Source of the DNA: Hypoxylon rubiginosum
Taxonomy: Eukaryota; Ascomycota; Sordariomycetes; Xylariales; Hypoxylaceae
Assembly: GCA_902806565.1 (NCBI GenBank)
Contig: CADCXA010000027.1
Location: forward strand, 1,054,001-1,118,000
Reading direction: 5' to 3'
DNA length: 64,000 bases
Numbering within the stretch: the first letter of the stretch is position 1; every line of letters starts with the position of its first letter. This document shows, piece by piece, positions 10,974-22,342 of this stretch. The translations under genes were made by a program, and so were the position numbers. The notes under the pieces are model-generated. The model searched no databases and was not told where the DNA came from. It worked only from the letters and a program-made list of their open reading frames with translations.

Positions 10974-12022
10974 TCACAAGTAGATGCACTTCCGCTTCTT
11001 CTTATAAGGGCGGACGCCGGGGATGCCACCGCTTTCGCGCCCGCCGCCAGGTGCGCTACTGCTACTGCTACCACCAGCACCACCCATAGACGAGGTTGGG
11101 GCGGCGGCCATGGCGGCCTCGAGGTTGCGCTTGTCATTGGCGACGACGGTATTGATAGCGCGGTCGAAGATCTCGTCAACACCCGTCATCTCCTTGCTAC
11201 TACACTCCATGTACTGCGCGCCCATCTTCTTGGCGACGGCCATGCCTTGCTCGCTAGTAACGGGTGTAAGGCCTTGCGTCTTGAGCATCTCGATGCACGT
11301 CTTCTTGTGTCGCAGGTCTGACTTGAGGCCGACGAGGATGAGGGGTGTGTAAGGGCAGAAGTGGAGGACTTCGGGATACCACTGCATTATTCCACGTTAG
11401 CCTTTGTTGTATGTATGGATGTAGAGAAGAGGGCGGGAGACATGACATACCTTATCTAGGACGTTGTCTAGTGAGTTTGGACAATCGATGGCGAAGCAGA
11501 CGAAGATCAGATCCGTCTCGGGGTAGGACAGTGGTCGTAGTCTGTCATACTCTTCTTGGCCGGCGGTATCCCATAGCGCGAGCTCGACGGTCTTACCAGT
11601 GGGCTGATGAGTCGGGTAGGTGATGTAGTTTTCGAAGACGGTTGGGACGTATTTCTAGCTCCTGTTAGTATTATGTGCTACGCGCATCCGAGCCCGCGAA
11701 CCGGAAGAGGAGAAATAAATAGGGGACAACGTACCTCTGGGAAATACCCTTGGCTATAGCTGATCAATAAACATGTCTTTCCGCATCCGCCATCACCGAC
11801 TACCACGATCTTTTTCGAGTACGCGGGTGCCTCTGTTACGTGCGTCGCCGACGACTCTCTACCTGTCGTAGATGCGCTCATGACGGTGCTGACTGTGCCT
11901 TCGCTGGATCGCGTGTTACGGTCTCTGCCAGTCGGTCGTCTCTGGATGCCATTGTCGTACTTCTCTGTCATAGGTTGACTGCTGCCGCCTCCGTAGTATG
12001 AATTGCGATATTGGTTCGCCAT
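10974..12022 (-). CDS. RHO4: Rho-family GTPase, Rho4-like
   Basis: Three exons on the minus strand, 11735-12022, 11451-11654 and 10974-11381, encode 299 residues. After a Ser/Thr-rich N-terminal extension of about 68 residues, typical of fungal Rho4, come the G motifs: GDGGCGKT (76-83), the effector region with PTVFENY, DTAGQ (125-129), a Rho-type GLKSDLR in place of NKxD, and ECSSKE. A Rho insert region is present. The C-terminus is a Lys/Arg patch followed by CIYL, a CaaX box ending in Leu that predicts geranylgeranylation and membrane anchoring. Rho4 acts in septum formation and cell-wall integrity in filamentous fungi. The Rho family call is certain; the Rho4 subtype is inferred from the N-terminal extension and core. 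Confidence 0.85.
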
Positions 12023-12787
12023 GCTTTGGGGGGGAGAGCGGGCGCCCTGGAAGATATTTGTGTAAAGTTGCTCTTCTGGGATGTATGTTTCGTGTAAAAT
12101 GAATTGGTTCTATTCCCGTTCGGCTCTAATTAGGCGAGTAAAAAACGCGGGAGAGCTGTTTCGGGTGGCCGAACAGTAGAGAGAGTAGAGATGGTAAAAG
12201 TTTGGAATGAAGGTGAAACTTTTTTTGTTGGTCGAGGCCTGGATTCGGGGGATTTGAGGAGACTTGAAAAAGGGAAACAGTAGGTTCTGTTAAACAAAGC
12301 GGCAAGTTTGCAGGTTGCAGGTTGCAGGCTGCAGGTTGGCTTGGGTGTCTTGGGCTGTGGACTGTGGACTGTGGACTGTGGGTGTCTGAGGCTTCAGCTG
12401 GTTGCGCTGGTTGGCTACTTGGTGAGTTCGGGTTCATGCATTTCGTCACAAGTCAATAATAAGGTCAATTGGGTCGTCGACGGGGCAACGGCAATAAAGG
12501 GCCAGTAACCCGCATGTTTCAGCTATGCACAAATCAAGCCACACACTACCCCACCCACCCAGGTTGCCCAGACACGATGTGAAATTATGCACTTGGCCGA
12601 AGTCCGGTTACAGTACTAATGCTGTATGAGTACTCTACCGGGCTATACGAGTTAGACGCGTCCGAGCTCCACACTCTCCACACTCTCCAAAAATTCTTCC
12701 ACACACGAACACGTCCCTTTATAATTCTCCGTCAACGTTTTCCTCCGACCTTATTCTTATTCTTCTCACCTCAGCAAGACTCTCAAG
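12023..12787. promoter_or_regulatory. Divergent promoter region between RHO4 and elongin C
   Basis: A 765-base spacer between two divergent start codons. It holds two short tandem repeats, GCAGGTT units near 12308-12339 and GGACTGT units near 12356-12382, and pyrimidine-rich tracts just before the elongin C start. Individual promoter elements cannot be assigned by eye. Confidence 0.5.
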
Positions 12788-13466
12788 ATGCCCGCTCTCA
12801 ACGGAAATCAAAGCAAATACGTAACTCTTGTCTCCAGCGATGGCTTCGAGTTCGTATTGCTCCGCGAGGCCACTTTCGTCAGCCCTGCCATCAAGAGCAT
12901 GCTGGATCCGAAGAGTGAGCTTTGATCGAATCTTGCCTCTCAGAACACGGACTGATCTAGGTTAGGTCAATTCGCTGAGTCCAAGACCGGCCGATGTGTC
13001 TTCGAAGAGATCAGGTATGTCTAAACAGAGCATATTCTACTACTTCATCTTTCAATTCTTTCTTTTCTCGCTGTATACCCGAGCGCCATCAGTGATGAAT
13101 CACAATATTTTCGCTGTGTTCTTACTGACAGACCATAAACATTTGGTCTGCATGACATCCAACTACACTTGATCTGAGGCGCTTCGTCTTCGCTTCAGTG
13201 TTATCTATTTCAGGACCACCGGAGTTCGGACTAACCTAAGTCATATAGCGGTATGGTGCTCGAGAAGGTAGTCGAGTACTTCCAGTACTGGTACAAGAAC
13301 AAAGAGCGAGAAGACGTCCCGGACATGGAGATCCCCGTCGAACTCTGCCTCGAGATCTTGACAGCCGCCGACTATCTTGGTATCGATAGTAAGACCCCCT
13401 TCAGGCGTTTGTCGCGTACAATATGAAAGCTCACCGGTCACTCCCTTCCCTACAGATCTCATGTAG
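12788..13466 (+). CDS. ELC1: Elongin C homologue (SKP1/BTB fold)
   Basis: Four exons, 12788-12914, 12966-13014, 13249-13388 and 13456-13466, encode 108 residues, the usual length for elongin C; the last exon contributes only part of one codon plus Leu, Met and stop. Sequence features are those of the family: YVTLVSSDGFEF near the start, SPAIKSML, the interface strand with FEEI, VLEKVVEYFQYW, and the C-terminal helix with AADYLGI. Elongin C is an adaptor that joins BC-box substrate receptors to Cul3-type ubiquitin ligases in fungi and helps remove stalled RNA polymerase II. Small exons and a 234-base second intron mean automated callers could miss it. Confidence 0.9.
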
Positions 13467-14077
13467 TCTTTCTACCAGCATCTCAGCACAAAGGGGCGTT
13501 AAATGGGTCATATTTGGCTTTGCGGATTGGATCTACGAAAAGGCCTGGCGTTTAATGGAGTCAAGATACCACGGCACTGCGAATTGCCATACAAGACTTT
13601 GAGGTCAAGGTAGAAACAATGGTTTAGGATGCGAAATGAAATCGGATTTTGCTACGACCAAACTCATGCTCACCGTAAGTTCTAGTCAAGGGTAGGTTTG
13701 ATGCTACATCTGGGGATTATGGGCCTCATGGCCATGTCCCATCTAAGCATATACATTCAACTCTTAACTCTCCCGTGGGTTGAAGGTCTATTATAGATGG
13801 AAGATTGATATACTTTATCCCCCGTCACTCTGCGTGGCTTGCGTTTCTCCATGGAGACCATGCTTTTTAGGAGGGGATACATCTTCAGTAGTCGTTAAGC
13901 GAATAAAAACCGTCTAGCAAAGGATTGAAATCGATTCGTTTTGGGTATATCTGCTTGTGCTCTCATTTCATACAAGTAGCAATAGTAATATAAGTCATCA
14001 TAGCTTCGTCTTTACTGTCTTTTAGCGAGTTCCCACCACGAGCTTATGAATATGAAAACCCTAGCAGCAGTGTTATT
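13467..14077. other. Convergent intergenic region between elongin C and DBR1
   Basis: About 600 bases with no supportable frame on either strand; presumably 3' untranslated sequence of both genes. Confidence 0.5.
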
Positions 14078-15921
14078 TTATCTGTTCCAACCACCGCGGT
14101 GACCCCCGCGACCTCCTCCCCTTCCACCACGTCCCCTGCCCCGTCCCCTACCCCCTCTAGAACCGCCACCGCGACCATAGCTTCTCTCCTCCACGGGCGG
14201 CGGCCCCTGCTTCTTGCGCTCCTCCCTCTCCTCGGGTGTTGCGTCCCACAGGTTGGGCACGCCGACGAGCTCGCAGAACGCCGCCGTCTGCGGGTTCGTG
14301 TACTCGTCGGGCTGGTACGGGACGGACTCGGGGTCCACGCCCGGCCGGTGCGGGGGCGCCGTGACGGCGAAGTTCTCGGGCACGTCCAGCTTGTTCCCGC
14401 GCACCAGGTGCTCTTCCACCCACGCGCGCTCGACGTTGACGATCGGCGCGTACGCGTCCTCGCCCAGGTCCGGCGGCGCCTGGGCCTGGGCCGTGCGGTC
14501 GCCGATGGTCAGGTACTTGGAGAAGACGCGGGTGATGGCGAGCCACTCGGGGTCGTACTGCAGACGATAGCGCTGCTTCGAGTTGATGGATGGCGGGAAG
14601 GCCGTTAGTTGGGCGGGATCGACCGGCACTGCGGAGAACAGTTGGAGGAACTTGCGTTTTGGGAGACACTTGTCTAGGGCGAGGAAGCGGGTGGTAGTAT
14701 TTGTGATGGTGGGAGGAACCGGCTGGCCGGGGTTGATCTTAGGTTGCTTTGGTTCTCGTCTGGCTGGCTTGGCAAAAGAGGCCGGTAGCTGTGCGCGAAG
14801 CTCTTCAGGGACTTGGCCGGTGGGAATATCATTGCTCGACGGTAGCGGTGATTTTGTTGAACTAAGCTTAACAATCTCATCATCAGCCGGCGGCTGATCA
14901 GCTTCCGGTTGATCGACATCGTTGTCATCCATATCTAGATCGATTTCATCGGGGTTGACAGAAGGTCCCTCTGCCTTTAAGGCGGCCACCTGGTTTTCCT
15001 CTTGCTTTGCTTCCCCATCTGCAAGACTCTCAATGTTACTCTGCGAGACCTTATAGTCCTTGATGGCAGCGAATCTGCAGTGCATATGGGCCGAAAACCA
15101 GTAGGCGGGCCTCAGTCGATCCATTACATACCCAGCCGCCGGATTTCCTAGTGAACCGTCGATGCTCTCTTGCTTAAAGTCGGGCTTCATCTTCCACAAG
15201 GCGGCGGCATTGCCATGATTCTCTATAGCTCGGGGCCAGTCGTGACTCAAGCCGATATCGACCTGCTCGCGCAGTAGCAGTAGCTTATGCACGTCGATCT
15301 GTCGCACGTGGTAGAAGCTCTTGATGTCGTCTTGACTGAAAGGCAGACGCTCGTGATGCGGCTTGCGGTAGTCGAAACCTTTCCAGATGCCGCCCATGCC
15401 TGCAATGCGCAAGGGACCGAAACGCAGCACGTTGGCCGCGCCCATATAGTAGATATTGGGCGCGACCCAGCCACCGTAGTAGAGCTCCCATAGATAGGAG
15501 CTTGCCTCATGGTTACCGGCGATGAAAATAGTCAAATATGGCGCCGTCTTCTCGCCACTGTAATATGCCGGGAAATCGGCCAGCTGGCGGTACTTGGCGG
15601 GCACCGACATGACCGAGAGGTCGGCGGCATTGCGAGCGGACTATCTTCCGTGTTAGTTTCATTTGCCAAGTTCAAGTTCTCCATATGAGAAGGGTATCCA
15701 TTTACCTGGAAGTCACCGCCAATGATTAAGAGATCTATATCGTCCCATCCTCGCGCCTTGCAAGAGGCGGCCGCGGCGGCGTAGATGGCATCGAGCGTAC
15801 CATGGCCCTGAGTATAGGATCAGCGTGGTGATTAGGTAAAGAAGGTAAATATATCAATTAGACTTACACAGCCCTCAACAGCGATTCGAACGCCATCCAC
15901 TTCTTGCGCGTTCCAATCCAT
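14078..15921 (-). CDS. DBR1: RNA lariat debranching enzyme DBR1
   Basis: Three exons on the minus strand, 15868-15921, 15706-15807 and 14078-15640, encode 572 residues. The metallophosphoesterase motifs appear in order: VEGCGHGTLD near residue 15, GGDFQ near 50, GNHEAS near 91-96, a SHDWP motif and SAHMH. The enzyme hydrolyses the 2'-5' phosphodiester bond at the branch point of excised intron lariats in the nucleus, so introns can be degraded. The DBR1 C-terminal domain follows, then a Pro/Asp-rich linker, and the protein ends in a Gly/Arg-rich RGG tail (about the last 35 residues) that may bind RNA. Divergent from the GH72-like gene. Confidence 0.93.
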
Positions 15922-16922
15922 GGTGGGCCGCGTTATCTTGCGTTTCTTGTAAATGGTTGTTTCGTCGAGATTAACGGTAACGCTGTAACGGCGATCCGGG
16001 GCATAAAGCCTTAACCTTGGCGCTAATCGATGCTGAAAATTAAGTTGTTTTAGCGCGCTTAGGCGGCAACTCGTCACTAAAATTGACAAGCAGCTGGGAC
16101 GCTTCAAGTACTGGGCAACACACACTTTCCACGTCACGCTGTTCATCCACTCGTGTCTACCTGCACGTGGGTACTGCAAGGTTAAGTTCATTATCTATTA
16201 GATAATATCAAGTTTTTCTGCTCAAGTTTGCGAATTGCTATTTTAAAAACTTACCTACCTGGTATCTAACTTTTCTCCCGGGAATGACGAAGTCGACGTT
16301 TCAAACAACTCGTCGTTTTTCATGTGCTGTTAAGTTACATTAGGTACCTAACCAGGCTAACCTAACATACCTAACAAACAACACCAAATCATCCGCGGTA
16401 GAACTTTATCTTACCTCATCCAATCGTGGACCTTGGGTTGAGTACAAACCTGTACATCTACCCAGTATCAGAGTTGACTTGAGGTTGTCTCCCTCAAACT
16501 CTGATGTATAGGAGGTGCGCTGGAGTTGTCCCAGCACACCCCGACAACCTAGCAAAGCTTGCTTATGTAACGAACCAAGGTTAGCCCCGATGATTGGACA
16601 GTAGCAGCCTGGAACACTCGAATCCGCTGCTGTCACACATCTCCTCATAGGCCCATAGGCTACAACTCAGAAAGAAGCCGCCTTGAGCTTATGACGTTGG
16701 TAACCACATACATAAATATCTGGGAATTGAGAAAAAACACCCAAGTTCATCAGGTTCGGAGGGTAGACACCACCAGTATTAAATCTATCCGAGTCTAATG
16801 TAGGTACTATTCGCATAACACACCCATCCGGTCCGATACGTCCAAGGTTGTTCAATCATTACTATCTGCGTATAACCAAGTACAAGTAGACACCTGGAGA
16901 GGGGAGATCGAAGTGAGCAGCC
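15922..16922. promoter_or_regulatory. Divergent region between DBR1 and the GH72-like gene
   Basis: About 1 kb between the two start codons. Short frames on the minus strand at 16406-16855 show no family signature. CCTAACC and AGGTACCTA short repeats cluster near 16330-16370. No gene is supported. Confidence 0.45.
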
Positions 16923-18608
16923 ATGGAGAAGCCAGTGATTCCAGTAACAGTTAAGGGGAGATACTTCTGGCGAGGCGACAAACGGGTAAGTCTCGTCGAT
17001 TTCATGTCCCACGAATCGATGCTGATCCTCGAATCATCTATTAGTTCATGGTGAACGGAATCGTATACCAGCTGGGAAAGACGAAGAGGGACCGAAGCCG
17101 GATACATCTGGATCCGCTAGCCGATGAACAGCTGGAAACCCTCCAGCGTAGCGTTTCTCTTTTCAAAGAGCTCCGTCTGAATACATTATTCATCCGTAAG
17201 TAAACGACATATCGTCTTGTCTCTACCCGATTCCTAAAGACGATCAAGCATATGTAAACATAAAAAGGCTGACGAAGGACAAAATCCTAGAATATGTCGA
17301 CGAGACCAAGAACCACGATGCTGCGATGGCTCTTCTCGCTGAGGCCGGTATATACGTGCTCGCAGTAATTCCCCTATTCTTCTTCTACTGCTTACTAAGT
17401 CCATTACTTACGTAGGATGTGTAGTGCCTCTGCGGACAACGCCGGGACCTGAGCTGCTACAAGCCGTCTGCGACTTACACGCCTCAGCTCCTATCTTCCT
17501 GCTTCCGCGCTGTCGACGTGATGGCTTCATACCCCAACACGCTCGGCTTTATCATCGCCAACGAGTTTATTAACAGTCTTAGAGTGACATCCGCGGCACC
17601 CTTCCTCCGCGCCCTCACGCGCGACGTCAAGAAGTACATGGCCCTCGCCGCCAGGCAAGGCCAAAGGATCATCCCTGTCGGCGTGAGCGCCGCTGACATA
17701 TCGTACTTATTGAAAACGCAATTTGATTACTTCAGCGCGGGGAGCGACGAGGAGGCAATAGATTTCTTCGCGGTATGCGCCAGAGCACCTCGATGTAGAT
17801 ACGATTGCTAACCTCATCCTTATGGCTCCAGTTCAATAACTTTAACTGCGTCGGACAATGGTCCATGATAAAATCCGGCACTACATCACTATCCGATATG
17901 TTCAGCTCGGCGCACATACCCGTGTTCTTCTCGCAGTACGGCAACGCCGAGATCCCCGCGCGCCCCTTTTTCGACACGCGCGCCATCTACACCAACGACG
18001 AGATGCTGCGCGTCTTCTCGGGCGGCGTCGTCTACGAGTTCTTCGACGGGCCCGGCCGCTTCGGCCTTGTCCGCCACGCCACCTCCCATGGCACCGTGCA
18101 CCTCAAGAAGCTCAACGACTTCAGCTCCCTCAAGACCGTACTCGACCAGTTCTTCCCCCCGCCCCGCCTCGAGCAGCGTACCGCGAAGATGCTGCTACCG
18201 CCGCCGCCGCCGCCGCCGGCCGAGGAAGAGCCGGCGCTCGACCCGTCGTACGCCGTCATCAGCCGCAGGGACTTCGACGCGCCGTCGTCGTCGTCGGCCA
18301 GGACCGCGGCGGCGCCCGCGAGGAGGGACGGGCCGCCGATGCCGCGCCGGACCGCCGAGTGGCAGGCGTCCCACAGGATCCCCGAGTCCCCGATGGACTG
18401 GGCCGAGCTGGAGGCGCAGATCGAGGAGAACATCAAGGACAGCGAGTGGACCGACGTGCAGAAGGACATGCTGGACATGGCCGTCGACGAGCTCGCGTTC
18501 GGGATCAGGGATAAGCTCATCATCGACGACGACAGCCACTTCGGCGCCGAGAATGGCGGCGACCTCAGCAACGACTACAAGAAGGGACGTGCGTGCAGGG
18601 TTAGTTGA
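16923..18608 (+). CDS. GH72-like (beta-1,3-glucanosyltransferase fold) protein, intracellular, nucleophile replaced
   Basis: Five exons, 16923-16985, 17045-17195, 17291-17364, 17425-17772 and 17832-18608, encode 470 residues. The spliced frame follows GH72/Gas1 enzymes from end to end: VNGIVYQLG, LDPLADEQLETLQRSVSLFKELRLNTL, ETKNHDAAMALLAEAGIYVL, NTLGFIIANE, IPVGVSAAD and FSGGVVYEF. The acid/base glutamate is kept (ANE, E143), but the nucleophile in the usual FFSEYG is Gln (FFSQYG, Q247), so transglycosylase activity is unlikely. There is no signal peptide, no GPI signal and no cysteine-rich X8 domain; instead the C-terminus has a run of Pro, low-complexity Ala/Asp/Arg and an acidic helical region. 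Predicted non-catalytic, cytosolic. Substrate or partner unknown. Confidence 0.75.
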
Positions 18609-18984
18609 GAGCTCAAAGCCAGGGTTATCTTGGCGTACGGCGTTAGGAGGGCCAGCGGTTGGCGTATAGGTAGTACTTGTTTTAGTAGCGCCCTGGTGGG
18701 GAATGATTTGAAAGGCGTACGGTCTCTAAATTGAAGGGTTTGATCGAAGGCATTCAATCAACTTAGCTATTACGCGATTATTAAATATTAATAATTATAG
18801 AAACTCAGCAGTGCGGTTTAATGAAATGGATGGAATAGTGAATCGCTTTTGTATTTCCTTTTGAATAGGATGTCGCTCCTAAAACCCCTCCTCCCCAGTC
18901 TAAACAGGTATCTTTCATGCTAAAAATTCAAATAGTGAAGCTGCTAAGCCAACAACCCATCAGCGTCCATAAGTGGCCGCCGCT
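18609..18984. other. Convergent intergenic region
   Basis: 3' flanks of the GH72-like gene and ZPR1. AT-rich around 18770-18800. No gene seen. Confidence 0.5.
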
Positions 18985-20470
18985 TTAGTTGGCGTTATCC
19001 TCTTGGTAATTCTCAGTCTTCATGTCCAGAAGGCCGAGTTCCTCTTCTTCCTGCTCCGTCCGTTCGTAGTCCTCCGTCGTGATCTGGGGGTCCTCCTGGT
19101 CGGGATCGACGGCTTTCTGGACATAGCTACTCGCCAGCGGATCGGTAAGGATGATGGTAAACTTCTTCTCCCCCTTGATGGCAGCGTCGATGCCTTCGAA
19201 AAACGACGTCCATTGCGATCGCTCGTTGGTGCTGAGGGAGTCGCCCCCTTCTGATGACCCAGTCTGGAAAATTTGGTTGTGGAGGTCGGTCCGTACTTGC
19301 GTCAACAGACCTTCAACGGTAGTGAAGCGGCCTCCTAGCGTTCCGGGGTTAACCTGGAGGTTAAGTTCGGGGCACTCGAGGGAACAGCTCTCGCTCTTGA
19401 GAATGTCTCGAGCAAGATCCTCCTCGGTCTCGACTCGTAAGGTAATTTTCTTGCCCAACTTTGGTATCTCTCCTCCCGTCTTGACATCGTTAGATCGGTA
19501 CCCACAGTCGCTGCAGACTGTCGACATCAAAACCACGGACTTAAAGTGTGGAATGTCGACCATCTTCATATTAGTTGTGCAGGGGTGCATGCATCCAGGG
19601 CACGTGGCTGGAAATTCGTATACTTGGTCGGGAATGATATCGTCGTCTGCGCCTTCTTGGGCAGCGCCGGTGGCCGCATCTGTGGCACCGAGGCCAAGGG
19701 CTTCATTCTGTTCGGGAGTCCGTACGTAATCTCGCTTCTCCCATTTGCCTACTCCGTCACGCATATTAGGCGTGATCCAAGAGTTTCCCGCCGGGTCGTC
19801 TACGGAAAGACGGAAAGGGAATGCATCGCCCGCAAGCATGGCTCGGCCCCTTTTGATAATCTCGTCGATCTTGGCGTGTACCTCTGGCGCTTGCTCCTTG
19901 CGTGCCTCCTGTCCAAGCTCTAAATCTTCTATTATTGTCGACAGGAGACCCTCCACATTCGTGAGCTGTCCACGACCTGCAGGCACTTCGAGGTCGAGTT
20001 CGATAAACTTGACAACGGCAGTGTCGGACTTGATGACTTGTCTCTCGAAATCGGGCATTTCGGTCAACCGTAGCATGTAGCTCGAACCTTTGGGCTGGAT
20101 GGTGCCGGCGGATTGTATTTCGGAATTGGAGAATCCGCACTTGTCGCACGAGAAGGACATGAGAATGACTTCGCGGAAGTAGGGAATCGCAGTAAGAAGC
20201 ATGCGCGTTGTGCCCTAACCATTTGTTAGCAGGGGATCCTACGCTATCCAGACTTGACTAGTATTTATCAATTATACATACATTTTCATGACAATTCATA
20301 CACAGAGACTCTATCTCTTCGACGACCTTTTCATCATCGTCCTCCTGGTGCGCGACGCCGTTCGTTCCATTAGTAGTGGGGGCGAGATGTCCAGCTTTCT
20401 GGCCGATGGACTCGAAGAAATCGGTCGGCGAAACGACGGTCGAGTGTCCTGGCTCTTCGGCTCCAGGCAT
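18985..20470 (-). CDS. ZPR1: Zinc-finger protein ZPR1
   Basis: Two exons on the minus strand, 20282-20470 and 18985-20214, encode 472 residues; the 67-base intron splits N|GTTRML at phase 0. The protein is the standard ZPR1 duplication: a first C4 finger (CMNC at 57-60 paired with CDKC at 86-89) and alpha-beta domain, then a second C4 finger (CPGC ... CSDC) and a second domain with a matching GxxTTVEGLL motif. ZPR1 is an essential eukaryotic chaperone for eEF1A and moves to the nucleus on growth stimulation. The acidic C-terminus (EQEEEELGLLDM) is typical. Very sure of family and limits. Confidence 0.95.
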
Positions 20471-20782
20471 TTTGACTAATTCTTTGATTTCGTAGACTAT
20501 ATCTTGCTAGAATATCGGCTTGATGTTGTCCAAAATTGTTTTCTCAGGCAGCTTGTTTTGTTGTTGGAAGAAAGCTTCGTTAATGTTTGACTCGAAAATT
20601 TTGGAGGGGCAATTGCCAAAGTAGCGCGGGGTTATGACATATCAGGGCTTATCAGTGGCGTATAGCACCACCACCACCAGAGCCCAAAGAACTAGTGACT
20701 GCTAGTTTTTGTTGGAAAGGTCCAGAATTCTTGCTATAGCACTTGCGTTGGTAAGCAGCGTAGCATCCCTTTTCGCTGGAAG
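20471..20782. other. Intergenic between ZPR1 and the Rpr2-type gene
   Basis: About 310 bases; ZPR1 promoter and 3' flank of the next minus-strand gene. A (CCA) run near 20668-20680. No gene seen. Confidence 0.5.
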
Positions 20783-21385
20783 CTACTTCATCATGAAGTC
20801 ACTTAGGCTGAGACCAAGACCATTCTGTGGCTTGGATGTAGATTGAGCTTGCTGGAGTAAAGCTTGAAGACCTTGTTTCCTGTTTTTCGCTCTCTTCTTA
20901 CTACTAGCATTGGCAGATGCCTTGCTAGGCTCAGAAAGAGGAGCCGCCGTTTTTGGACGAGTAACACCTAAACTTGAAGGTTGTGGTTTAATCGGACGAC
21001 GTCTGGATATAGGGGCTGCCGGGGGAATCGGTATGTCTGTGTACCGATTGCACATCCCACAGGTATATCGCTTTCGACACCCGATCGCTAAGTTGTTCTT
21101 CTCACCGATGCTCTTAGAAGTGTTGGTTTTCTTTGATCTCCTCCTTTTCCGAACGGTCTTATCAGTCTCTAGCTTCAGCTCGGCTCCTTGACCCGGGATC
21201 ATAATATGCCCACAGGCGCTGCATACGTGCTGCTTCTGTACGTCCGACCGCTCCAAGGCATTATTGAACATTAGCGAGCTCTGACGCGCCATAAGGTATG
21301 CCGAAGTTTCGGGGGCCGTCTTTATAAGAAGATGCGCAGCATCTGTTAGAAAGCCAAGGCTTTGGGGTGGAACATCGTTTGCCAT
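20783..21385 (-). CDS. RNase P/MRP Rpr2/Rpp21/Snm1-type subunit
   Basis: Single exon, 200 residues. An N-terminal helical pair (SLGFLTDAAHLLIKTAP ... AYLMARQSSLMF) precedes a zinc ribbon made of CSAC (about 56-59) and CGMC (about 109-112), separated by a Lys/Arg-rich loop; the C-terminal half is basic and Ala/Ser/Lys-rich. This order is that of the Rpr2/Rpp21/Snm1 family, protein subunits of RNase P (tRNA 5' processing) and RNase MRP (rRNA processing) in the nucleus or nucleolus. Whether it is the Snm1-like MRP subunit or Rpr2 cannot be decided by eye. It is transcribed in the same direction as ZPR1. Confidence 0.75.
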   Translation of the reverse strand: MANDVPPQSLGFLTDAAHLLIKTAPETSAYLMARQSSLMFNNALERSDVQKQHVCSACGHIMIPGQGAELKLETDKTVRKRRRSKKTNTSKSIGEKNNLAIGCRKRYTCGMCNRYTDIPIPPAAPISRRRPIKPQPSSLGVTRPKTAAPLSEPSKASANASSKKRAKNRKQGLQALLQQAQSTSKPQNGLGLSLSDFMMK

Positions 21386-21829
21386 TGTGAGTTACGAAGC
21401 ATGAAGCCATGAGTTATGTTTCCTTTTGCTCTCAAGTCTCAGGTCAAAAGGGTACAAAAGTAATTTGAGGATCCATTAAAATTTACGGTCAAGCCCCGTA
21501 TACGTCTTTAACGCATACTTAGGCTATGTGCATATAGGGGTAATACTAGATCCCCAGGTATCTTCAACTCAACACCGACCTGAGAGGGATTTCAAAATAT
21601 TCATTTCTGATATGTTGGTAAAGTGTGTTGAAAATATATAACTACTGTCATCATGTTCCATATCCTACAGCTAATCGACACAGATACGCCCTTATTGACA
21701 ACTCTGAAGACTAAAAATAACAAACCACAGAAAAGTCCTTAATAACACAGCAGGAAGAACATATCCCCCTAATACAGATTCTAAACTTATAGAACGGATT
21801 GATGATGAAGCACATATCTCGCTGTCTCA
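21386..21829. other. Intergenic, no gene seen
   Basis: Promoter of the Rpr2-type gene and 3' flank of the secreted-protein gene. No supported feature. Confidence 0.45.
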
Positions 21830-22342
21830 TCAGCAATTTCCAGTTTGGATATCAGCCCTACATTACAAGGTCAGTAGTGAATCAACATGATAAGTGAGAA
21901 TAGTACGAATCGCATGAGCTTACTTGTACTTCCAGTGAGTGTACTTGGACTCGCCGCCGCGCTCGCAGCCGTTGATCTCCTTCTGCAGGCCGTCGTAACA
22001 CTCGTTCTTCGGAACGCTCCCGCTGTTGTCGAGGCCGTTGTCCATCAGTATAATTTTGCCTATGTCGTCGGTGTGAGGGTCCCAGACGTAGTCGACCTGC
22101 AGCTTAATGCAGCGGTTGTCGCCCGACGCGCTTATACTACCCGTCTTAGCCTCCGGGTGGTTCCCCCACATGTACAGGCGCCGCAGCTCGCCGCGGTCTT
22201 GGTTGCACACGTTCTTGGCTATCCGGAGGGCCGCGTCCTTGGAGCTTCCCCATTTCTCGCCGCCGTCGAAGCAGCCCGCGGATACGAGCGGTGCTAAGGT
22301 CCCGAGAGCGAGAATGGTAGGGAAGATGTTTCTAAGCTGCAT
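21830..22342 (-). CDS. Small secreted cysteine-rich protein (effector-like)
   Basis: Two exons on the minus strand: 21924-22342 and 21830-21857. Without splicing the frame stops after a Lys at 21920, but that stop lies inside a GTAAGC donor; a 66-base intron (21858-21923) leads to a tiny last exon adding ADIQTGNC. The mature protein then has six cysteines instead of five, which favours the spliced form. Total 148 residues. The first 22 residues are a signal peptide (charged start, hydrophobic core, VSA before Gly-Cys), so cleavage is expected after Ala22. Other visible patches are CERGGES and YTHWKYK. No catalytic motif. It could be a host-interaction or defence protein; this is inference from size, secretion and cysteines only. 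Confidence 0.75.

Noticed and set aside
18067..18669. Arg/Ser/Pro-rich frames over the GH72-like last exon
   Set aside because: These are GC-driven shadow frames; the real frame has recognisable GH72 motifs.
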